Assembly (NCBI GenBank): GCA_947167715.1
Contig: CAMVJD010000019.1
Span: 1-47,681, forward strand
Direction of reading: 5' to 3'
DNA from: an uncultured Eubacteriaceae bacterium
Lineage (GTDB): Bacteria > Bacillota > Clostridia > Lachnospirales > CAG-274
Length of the DNA: 47,681 bases
Numbering within the stretch: position 1 is the stretch's first letter; every line of letters starts with the position of its first letter. Positions 42,053 to 47,681 of the stretch are shown here, in pieces. The notes under the pieces are model-generated. The model was not told where the DNA came from, made no database searches, and was given only the letters and a program-made list of their open reading frames with translations. The position numbers and the translations under genes are program-made.

Positions 42053-43185
42053 CCTTTGCTGATTATTTTTTTGTATATAGTTTCGTGTGTATCGGCCATA
42101 CTTTCAACGGAAAATTTTTCCTTAGCCTTTTGGTTGAACGCCCTGCCGTATTTCTCGCGAAGCTCCTTATTTTCGTAAAGCTCCCTCCAGACCTCGGCAA
42201 GTGCCTTGCTGTCGTCCGATTTTACAAGGCGCCCGTTTTCCCCGTCGTCTATCATCTCGACAATGCCGCCCACAGCCGTTGCCGCGGTGGCCTTGCCCGC
42301 CCTTGCGCCCTCTAACAGCGCATATGGGAAGCTTTCGGAGTACGAGGTGAGACAGTTTACATCAACGGTATTGTAAAAGCCCATCATCAGCCTTTCATCG
42401 TTTATCATACCAAGAAAATGCGCCTTTTCAAGGTTATTGTCCGCCTTGTATTTTTTCAGCTCCTCCTCCATTTCGCCCGCGCCGGGCAGCAGGAAGGAGA
42501 CATCGGCATCGGGCAGCATATCGCAAAATTCCTTTACCGCCCGCATAAACACATTTACGCCCTTTACCGCATCAAATCTGGCGGCTATGCCGATAAAGAC
42601 GGTGTTTTCGGTGTGCTTTAAATTAAAATGCTCCAAAAACTCGGCCTTGGTCAGGTGGGTTATGTCTTTTGAAAAATCAATGCCGTTATAGATAACATCC
42701 AGCCGCTCGGCCTTGAACCCGCGGGATATAAGCATTTCCTTAAAGGCATTTGTGACCGTAAGTATATGCTTGAACCGCCGCAGCGCAAAAGCATTTATCG
42801 GGGTAAAAATAAGATTTTTGCGCCAGTTGCCGACAAAATCAAGCTTGTAGTCACTATGCAGGGTGGTCACAAACGGCACATCAAGGCTGTTCATAATAAA
42901 CAGCGCGATATAGTTTGCCCGCGCGCCGTGACAATGCACCAGATCACACTTACTGTCAATAATAAACTGCTTTATTTTTTTTATTACCGAAATATCATAG
43001 CGTTTTTCCTGCGGGATAATGGTGACGGGTATGCCCATTTCACGGGCTTCCTTTGTGAAAATACCTTCCATAATGCACAGCAGGCTTACATCTATATTCT
43101 TTTTTCTTAAACTGTCAAGCAGGGATAAGACGTGGGCTTTCGCACCGCCCGTGTCGCCGCCGCTTATAAAATGCAGTATTTTCAC
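42049..43185 (-). CDS. GT4-family glycosyltransferase
   Basis: The 378-residue product is a GT-B fold retaining glycosyltransferase. The acceptor half starts MKILHFISGGDTGGAKAHVL with the glycine loop and has LVHCHGARANYIAL. The donor half has VIYNGIDFSKD, FIGIAARFDAVKGVNVFMRA and the E-x7-E region SYSESFPYALLEGARAGKAT. The sugar transferred is not deducible. AACATCTGG and GGAGGTGATA precede the ATG. It is coupled to the DUF4330 gene. Confidence 0.93.
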   Translation of the reverse strand: MKILHFISGGDTGGAKAHVLSLLDSLRKKNIDVSLLCIMEGIFTKEAREMGIPVTIIPQEKRYDISVIKKIKQFIIDSKCDLVHCHGARANYIALFIMNSLDVPFVTTLHSDYKLDFVGNWRKNLIFTPINAFALRRFKHILTVTNAFKEMLISRGFKAERLDVIYNGIDFSKDITHLTKAEFLEHFNLKHTENTVFIGIAARFDAVKGVNVFMRAVKEFCDMLPDADVSFLLPGAGEMEEELKKYKADNNLEKAHFLGMINDERLMMGFYNTVDVNCLTSYSESFPYALLEGARAGKATAATAVGGIVEMIDDGENGRLVKSDDSKALAEVWRELYENKELREKYGRAFNQKAKEKFSVESMADTHETIYKKIISKG

Positions 43186-43204
43186 TCTATCACCTCCAAC
43201 ATCT

Positions 43205-43226
43205 GGCGAAAAGCAGGCTTTTCGCC
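43205..43226. repeat. Perfect 22-base palindrome
   Basis: GGCGAAAAGC-AG-GCTTTTCGCC lies just upstream of the glycosyltransferase gene in a 165-base gap that otherwise shows no gene. With a 2-base centre and no T-run it is more like a protein-binding dyad than a terminator. Confidence 0.45.
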
Positions 43227-43350
43227 AATTTTTGCAGCCATACTGCGCGCATCAAAGATACACTTGTATGTCTGTAAGGTATGCAAAATCAAGTTTTGCT
43301 CCTCGAACGAACAAAGTCCGTCCTGCGGATATAAGTCTGCGACGCTTAAG

Positions 43351-43719
43351 TTACTCTTTTACATAGACAAGTTCTATATCGCCGTCAACAAATCCAACAC
43401 CGATTCCTGCATATTCTTTTAATTTTTCCGAATATTTACCTTTTTCAAGATATTCTTTTACCGCAGAAACTACCTTTTGAAGCACAGTTTCCCAGTCCGT
43501 TTCTTCCTGCCATGATACAGGCTCGTTTCTTGTACCGAAATCTGTTATCTCATCACAAGCCCAATCCTCGTCATCTTTATCAAAACTTCCTGTTCCCACA
43601 ATTTCAACAGACCATATATCATCGGCATCTTCATATAAATTAAATGCAAACGCCTTTACATCCTGCGGTATTACGGTACCAAACGCCGCTTCCGCAAGTC
43701 TCTCTATTCTATTGTACAT
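43351..43719 (-). CDS. Small acidic protein of unknown function
   Basis: The 122-residue product starts MYNRIERLAEAAFGTVIPQD and is strongly acidic in the middle (FDKDDEDWACDEITDFG) with a tryptophan-rich stretch (WQEETDWETVLQKVV) and no signal or membrane helix. It is not a sugar-polymer enzyme. Small acidic orphans with Trp-rich patches are common among immunity proteins of contact-dependent toxins, but I see no toxin gene here. ATG at 43719 follows AAAGGAGCATATA. It is more AT-rich than its neighbours, so it may be a late arrival. Confidence 0.65.
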   Translation of the reverse strand: MYNRIERLAEAAFGTVIPQDVKAFAFNLYEDADDIWSVEIVGTGSFDKDDEDWACDEITDFGTRNEPVSWQEETDWETVLQKVVSAVKEYLEKGKYSEKLKEYAGIGVGFVDGDIELVYVKE

Positions 43720-43755
43720 TATATGCTCCTTTGATACTTTCAATATATCGGCACT

Positions 43756-45012
43756 TTATTTTCCGCACATTCTGTCAAACACCTTCGCCAATTCTGCGGT
43801 AAGTGCCTTTCTTTCAAAGCCCTCTATCACGTTTCTGTCTGGGTCGAAGGTCAATTCACCCTTTGACCATTTATCGTAATGATCAAAAATTATATCCTTG
43901 ATTTTTTCCACCGTATCGGTATGCGCAACAATGCCTATGCGGCTTTTTCTTACCAAATCGGCAGCTGCGCCGTTTTCGGGCAGGATAGCAAGCACGGGCT
44001 TGCCGGTATTCATATATTCAAATATCTTACCCGTGTAAAAGGCCTCCGCACCGCGTCCCGTACCCTCGATAAGCACAAGGCTGTCGGCGGAAAGCTGGTG
44101 GCGTATACATTCGTCATGAGGCACATAGCCGACTATCTCAAATTCCTTTGTAAGTCCAAAGCTGTCGATCTGCGCCTGTAATTTATCCTTATGATAATTG
44201 CCTATCAGCTTTACCAAAAATGTTTCGGGCTTTATTTTGCCCTCGGCCTTAAGCTGCTTTAAGGCCTCGAAAAAGGTATCGGGCTTTCTGCGGCCGTAAA
44301 GCGCACCCGTATATACCATAGTAAATTTATCGTTTTGGGCATCCTTTATTTCAAGACCCTTAAAATCCTCCTCGTCATAGCCGTTTGGTATAACAAAGAA
44401 ATTATCGCCCTTTAGGCCGTTATTTTCCACAAAATTTTTGCGCATTACGGGCGTATTGGTAATAAGCATATCCGCCTCCAAAAGCACGGAGCGCTCCATA
44501 TCCTTTTCAATTTTGGTCCTTATGGGGTTATAGGGATCGTCAAGGGTATAGGGGTTGTTTGTCCACTCGTCCCTGAAATCCGCCGCCCACTTTATATCGG
44601 GCATTTGGCGCTTTATATAGCGTCCCAAAAGGTGGTCGCTGTAGGGCGCGGAGGTGGTATAAATAATACCTATCCCCTCGTTCTTAATTACTTTTAATAC
44701 CTCTTTTTTGGAATGCTCCATCCACAGCCTTGCGCTGTCGGGTATAATTAATTTACCCAAAACCTTGCCCGGTATACGCAGTATGCCCTGCGCCTCGGGT
44801 GTTTCATACGGCCTTGTGCGGTATATTTTTACCCCGTCCGGCACATCCTTTAAAAGTGTTTCGTCCTTTAAGGGCATATTGCCCACCTCGCGGGTAAACA
44901 CCACAGGCTCATAGCCGAAGGCTCTTAAATGTTTTACAAATTTAACGCTGCGCTGTACGCCGCTGCCGCCCATAGGCGGAAATTGATTAGCAATTATCAG
45001 TACTTTTTTCAT
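43756..45012 (-). CDS. GT4-like glycosyltransferase
   Basis: The 418-residue product starts MKKVLIIANQFPPMGGSGVQ, the acceptor-side glycine loop of WcaI/GT4-type transferases. It continues with DIKWAADFRDEWTNNPYTLD, FFVIPNGYDEEDFKG, MVYTGALYGRRKPDTFFEAL and the donor-binding YTGKIFEYMNTGKPVLAILP. It should add a sugar to the lipid-linked polymer at the inner face of the membrane. It starts after a GAAAGAGAAA site. Confidence 0.9.
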   Translation of the reverse strand: MKKVLIIANQFPPMGGSGVQRSVKFVKHLRAFGYEPVVFTREVGNMPLKDETLLKDVPDGVKIYRTRPYETPEAQGILRIPGKVLGKLIIPDSARLWMEHSKKEVLKVIKNEGIGIIYTTSAPYSDHLLGRYIKRQMPDIKWAADFRDEWTNNPYTLDDPYNPIRTKIEKDMERSVLLEADMLITNTPVMRKNFVENNGLKGDNFFVIPNGYDEEDFKGLEIKDAQNDKFTMVYTGALYGRRKPDTFFEALKQLKAEGKIKPETFLVKLIGNYHKDKLQAQIDSFGLTKEFEIVGYVPHDECIRHQLSADSLVLIEGTGRGAEAFYTGKIFEYMNTGKPVLAILPENGAAADLVRKSRIGIVAHTDTVEKIKDIIFDHYDKWSKGELTFDPDRNVIEGFERKALTAELAKVFDRMCGK

Positions 45013-45174
45013 TTTTATTTCTCTTTCAATAAAGATATTACCTTATAACTTTTGCCGCACACATATAAAGCCTATCACTTTTGCACAATTGCGATAGACT
45101 TTTTATGTACATAAAATACCGCATAATTCAATATTAAACCGGCATTTCATCAAAAACAACTTAATTTATAACCG

Positions 45175-45504
45175 TTAACCGCGTACATACTTAACAGCGG
45201 TACCCGAGTAAACGATCTCGGTCGCGCTGGACGATACCATGGACGAATGATAGGTCACGTTTACAACAGCATCCGCGCCCAGCTTTTTGGCTGCATCACG
45301 AAGCTTGTCCTGCGCCTCCTCGCGCGCCTTTTCAAGCATACTTGTTAAAAGGTCACCTCCGCCGCCCATAGCCTTAAGACTTGTAACGCCGTATGTACCT
45401 GCTGTGCCGCCCGTGCTTCCCTGATGCATAACAACACCCTGCACAAAGCCCAGTGTCTTTAAGTTTTTTCCCGAAATGTGTTCGGTGTTTACAAGTAAAA
45501 CCAT
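45175..45504 (-). CDS. YbjQ/UPF0145 family protein
   Basis: The 109-residue product matches the YbjQ family of small pentamer-forming proteins: TLGFVQGVVMHQGSTGG near the start, ARAEEAQ-like helix (EKAREEAQDKLRDAAKKLGA), then DAVVNVTYHSS and VYSGTAVKY. A glycine-rich insert (KAMGGGGDLL) is present. Function is unknown in general. It stands between the polymer genes without an obvious link. Confidence 0.85.
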   Translation of the reverse strand: MVLLVNTEHISGKNLKTLGFVQGVVMHQGSTGGTAGTYGVTSLKAMGGGGDLLTSMLEKAREEAQDKLRDAAKKLGADAVVNVTYHSSMVSSSATEIVYSGTAVKYVRG

Positions 45505-45548
45505 ATACTCATACCCCTTTATAATTTAAAATTCTTAATTACAAAAAT

Positions 45549-45902
45549 TAGCCTTTGAATTGAATTCTTGTAATTATATTACAAGAATCAAAATTTGCAG
45601 CCTAAATTTTATTTGCTCAAATTTTCTTAACGCTACGCCTATGTTTGCTTCGCAAAGCATACGGCTCAACGCTAAAAATTTGGTCCTGCGGACTCGCAAA
45701 CATAATTTAGCCTTTGAATTGAATTCTTGTAATTATATTACAAGAATCAAAATATGCAGCCTAAATTTTATTTGCTCAAATTTTCTTAACGCTACGCCTA
45801 TGTTTGCTTCGCAAAGCATACGGCTCAACGCTAAAAATTTGGTCCTGCGGACTCGCAAACATAATTTAGCCTTTGAATTGAATTCTTGTAATTATATACA
45901 AG
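45549..45902. repeat. 159-bp tandem repeat, about 2.2 copies
   Basis: Copies start at 45549, 45708 and 45867 with a strict 159-base period; the third stops after about 35 bases. Copies one and two differ by one base seen (TTTGCAGCC versus TATGCAGCC). Each contains an 11-bp palindrome (ATTCTTGTAAT-TAT-ATTACAAGAAT), AAAATTTG/CAAATTTT arms and small GC hairpins such as GTCC-TGC-GGAC. The partial third copy is the 3' end of the DUF1294 gene. Since 159 is a multiple of three, one frame stays open through both units, but this frame has no ribosome site and is not called. Confidence 0.85.
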
Positions 45903-46180
45903 CCGTACACCGCAAGCGCCGCCTGCACGACAAGCAGCACGGGTACCAGCTTAAATTTTAATTTTAGTGTTTTGTGATGAAAAAACTTCATCCCCAAAAA
46001 TGCGCCAAGCGCCCCGCCGATAAAGGCAAAAAACAGCAGTTCTGCCTCGGGTACGCGGTATTTATCACGCTTTGCTTTGAACTTGTCCACCTCGTACAAA
46101 ATAAAGGTGAACAGATTTATTATAAGTTCGTAAATAACTATAATGTAAATCAGTATTTCCATATATTTATTTTCGGGCAC
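45866..46180 (-). CDS. DUF1294 family small membrane protein
   Basis: The product of up to 104 residues has hydrophobic N- and C-terminal helices and the DUF1294 core FILYEVDKFKAKRDKYRVPE, FFAFIGGALGAFLGMKFFHH. It starts with GTG at 46180 or with ATG at 46162; neither has a strong ribosome site, so it may depend on translation of wecC, which ends 41 bases upstream. Its last ten codons (ITRIQFKG end) are the beginning of the 159-bp repeat unit, so the repeat seems to have grown from this gene's 3' end. Confidence 0.83.
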   Translation of the reverse strand: MPENKYMEILIYIIVIYELIINLFTFILYEVDKFKAKRDKYRVPEAELLFFAFIGGALGAFLGMKFFHHKTLKLKFKLVPVLLVVQAALAVYGLYIITRIQFKG

Positions 46181-46221
46181 TCAAGCCCGTCAAGCAGTTC
46201 CTCAAAATCCTCTGCGCCGCT

Positions 46222-47481
46222 TTATCTTGTGCCGTCACCAAGCAGGTAATACTTTGCACCGGCAGCCTCAACATCTGTCTTTTTCCAGAAATTTCTGGTA
46301 TCAAGGATATTTTTTGCGTTCATTTTTGCGGTAAGCTTTGCAAAATCAACGTCCTTAAACTCGTTATGGTTTACGCCCAAAACAAGGATATCGCAGCCCT
46401 CAGACGCATCGTAAATACCCTTATTGCCTGCTACCTTTTCGCCTGCGTGCGGGTCGCATACGCTTACATTAACACCTGCGCCTTTAAGCATATCCATAAG
46501 GTGCATAATTGGGCTTTCGCGTACATCGTCAATATTCGGCTTATATGTAACGCCGTAAATTGCAACGCTTTTGCCGTTTAAGCCGCCGATTATTTTCTCG
46601 ATCTTATCCTTGACAAACTCGGGCATGGAGTCGTTATTTAATCTGCTTTGGTGGATAAGCTTTGCATTTTTGGATTTTTCAACCAAAAACCATGGGTCAA
46701 GTGCGATACAATGTCCGCCTACACCCGGGCCCGGGCTTAATATATTAACGCGGGGATGATAATTTGCCATACGGATAACATCCCATGCGTTTACGCCAAG
46801 CTCCTCACTCATTTTTGCCAGCTCGTTGGCAAGTGCGATATTTACGTCGCGGAAGGTATTTTCCATAAGCTTGCACATTTCGGCCGTTGTGGATGTGGTA
46901 AGCAGTATCTCACCCTCAACAATGCTTTCGTAAACCTCTTTTACCGCAACGGAGGACTTTTCGTTGATACCGCCGACTATACGGCTGTTTGTACGTAGCT
47001 CCTCTATTACCCTGCCGGGCAGGATACGCTCGGGCGAATGTGCCACCAAAAGCTCCTCGCCTATTTCAAGACCCGACTCCTTTAAAATGGGGAGCATAAG
47101 GTCCTCTACCGTTCTGGGCGGAGATGTAGACTCCAAAATAACTATACAGCCCTTGCGAACACAGGGTACAACTGCCCTTGTCGCAGACTCAACAAAACGC
47201 ATATCGGCAGTCTTATCGGGGTTGATGGGTGTAGGCACCGCAATTATATAAACGTCGCAGTCATCGGGACAGGTGGTCTGTGCGGTAAGGAAGCCCTTTT
47301 TAACAACATCCTTTACCAGATCGCCAAGACCCGGCTCTTCAATTATTATCTCACCCTTGTTAAGTGCATTTACAGCCTTTTCGTTAAGGTCGTAGCCAAC
47401 TACCCTGTGACCCTTTGATGCAAACATAGCAGCCGTAGGCAGACCCACATAACCGATACCGATAACACAAATACTTTTCAT
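46222..47481 (-). CDS. wecC: UDP-N-acetyl-D-mannosamine dehydrogenase
   Basis: This enzyme oxidises UDP-ManNAc to UDP-ManNAc uronate with two NAD+. The 419-residue product has the Rossmann start VIGIGYVGLPTAAMFASKG, AVPTPINPDKTADM, PERILPGRVIEELRTNSRIV typical of the ManNAc branch, GPGVGGHCIALDPWFLVEK with the catalytic cysteine, and the C-terminal VTYKPNIDDVRESP. UDP-glucose dehydrogenase is the alternative, less likely from the PERILPG stretch. ATG at 47481 follows AAAGGAGATG. Confidence 0.9.
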   Translation of the reverse strand: MKSICVIGIGYVGLPTAAMFASKGHRVVGYDLNEKAVNALNKGEIIIEEPGLGDLVKDVVKKGFLTAQTTCPDDCDVYIIAVPTPINPDKTADMRFVESATRAVVPCVRKGCIVILESTSPPRTVEDLMLPILKESGLEIGEELLVAHSPERILPGRVIEELRTNSRIVGGINEKSSVAVKEVYESIVEGEILLTTSTTAEMCKLMENTFRDVNIALANELAKMSEELGVNAWDVIRMANYHPRVNILSPGPGVGGHCIALDPWFLVEKSKNAKLIHQSRLNNDSMPEFVKDKIEKIIGGLNGKSVAIYGVTYKPNIDDVRESPIMHLMDMLKGAGVNVSVCDPHAGEKVAGNKGIYDASEGCDILVLGVNHNEFKDVDFAKLTAKMNAKNILDTRNFWKKTDVEAAGAKYYLLGDGTR

Positions 47482-47547
47482 TTGTACATCTCCTTTTGTT
47501 ATATACTTATTGCAAAAAAACATAATAAGACATTATATATAGTTAAT

Positions 47548-47576
47548 ATTATAACACACCCAAAATCAAAAATCAA
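47548..47576 (-). promoter_or_regulatory. wecC promoter
   Basis: On the minus strand TTGATT, a 17-base spacer and a perfect TATAAT, about 65 bases before wecC. It may drive the whole polymer unit. Confidence 0.65.
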
Positions 47577-47601
47577 TAAATAATAATAATTTTGGAAATA
47601 A

Positions 47602-47629
47602 AAAGGCGCGGTCACCCACGCCTTTTTTA
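47602..47629. terminator. Bidirectional terminator-like hairpin
   Basis: GGCG-GG/CC-CGCC type stem with A-run before and T-run after (AAAAAGGCG...CGCCTTTTTT); it can end a minus-strand transcript coming from beyond the window. Confidence 0.7.
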
Positions 47630-47643
47630 TTGGTTCTATAATA

Positions 47644-47679
47644 TTTGGTGTGGTCGATAGGCTACACCAAATTTTTTTT
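47644..47679 (+). terminator. Terminator-like hairpin at the window edge
   Basis: TTTGGTGT and ACACCAAA pair with eight T following. No plus-strand gene ends nearby in the window, so what it terminates is unclear. Confidence 0.65.
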
Positions 47680-47681
47680 GC

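Noticed and set aside
45549..45902. CRISPR array
   Set aside because: The repeats are directly adjacent 159-bp units without spacers and no cas genes are in the window.
45560..45961. Open frame of 133 codons with two 53-residue repeats
   Set aside because: It is open only because the 159-bp DNA repeat is a multiple of three; there is no ribosome site, the composition is not protein-like, and its end runs antisense into the DUF1294 gene.
46181..46221. Readthrough extension of WecC after its stop
   Set aside because: The bases after the stop stay open for about 20 codons, but WecC already ends at the normal family position.

Overview
The window reads as chromosome of a strictly anaerobic, fermentative Firmicute of the Clostridia (Oscillospiraceae/Ruminococcaceae-like). 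The grounds are strong AAGGAG-type ribosome binding sites, Firmicute sigma-A promoters, a Rex regulator, an electron-bifurcating [FeFe]-hydrogenase with a sensory hydrogenase, an Ech-type membrane hydrogenase and Gram-positive wall-polymer genes. I do not assign a species.

Layout. 1-4.1 kb (minus): echA-echB-(unknown membrane protein)-echC of a group 4 [NiFe]-hydrogenase, diverging from hypA-hypB (plus, 4.3-5.3 kb), which supply nickel to it. 5.4-9.7 kb (minus): rmuC, then an overlapping pair of a membrane diguanylate cyclase and an orphan solute-binding lipoprotein. 9.9-10.3 kb: four tRNA genes (Leu, Gly, Gln, Gln). 10.4-11.2 kb: a patatin-like lipase. 11.4-16.7 kb (minus): lower glycolysis, pgk, tpiA, gpmI and eno, with Rex-like dyads near two of the promoters. 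17.0-17.5 kb: rplS with its leader. 17.7-20.5 kb (plus): a Gfo/Idh/MocA oxidoreductase and a GGDEF-EAL protein. 20.5-21.1 kb: a decayed GH43/CBM6-type hemicellulase. 21.3-23.0 kb: a von Willebrand A lipoprotein.

23.4-32.0 kb (plus) is a hydrogen-metabolism operon: rex behind a structured leader, a small [2Fe-2S] protein, the PAS-containing sensory hydrogenase hydS, a SpoIIE-type phosphatase, hydC-hydB-hydA (NADH- and ferredoxin-coupled H2 production) and an SCP2-domain protein. Together with Ech and the Rex-like sites in the glycolytic region, the window links NADH/NAD+ and H2 sensing to glycolysis and hydrogen disposal. 32.0-33.1 kb (minus) holds a polyferredoxin membrane protein and a CD1871A-type CXXC peptide.

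33.27-34.15 kb is the most unusual part. A tRNA-Thr gene and a 72-bp exact copy of its 3' part and terminator bracket a 785-bp insertion. Inside is what looks like a complete type I toxin-antitoxin locus of the Fst/par layout: a 33-residue hydrophobic peptide gene, a convergent antisense RNA from a perfect consensus promoter, a shared bidirectional terminator, and direct repeats that would make the antisense RNA complementary to the toxin start region.

34.2-47.5 kb (minus) is a cell-surface polymer locus: wecC, DUF1294, YbjQ, two GT4 glycosyltransferases, DUF4330, an O-antigen-ligase-like protein, csaB, an array of five divergent single-pass membrane proteins plus a 39-residue one, a secreted protein, and tagA. 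It also carries a 159-bp tandem repeat and a 158-bp nested inverted-repeat element.
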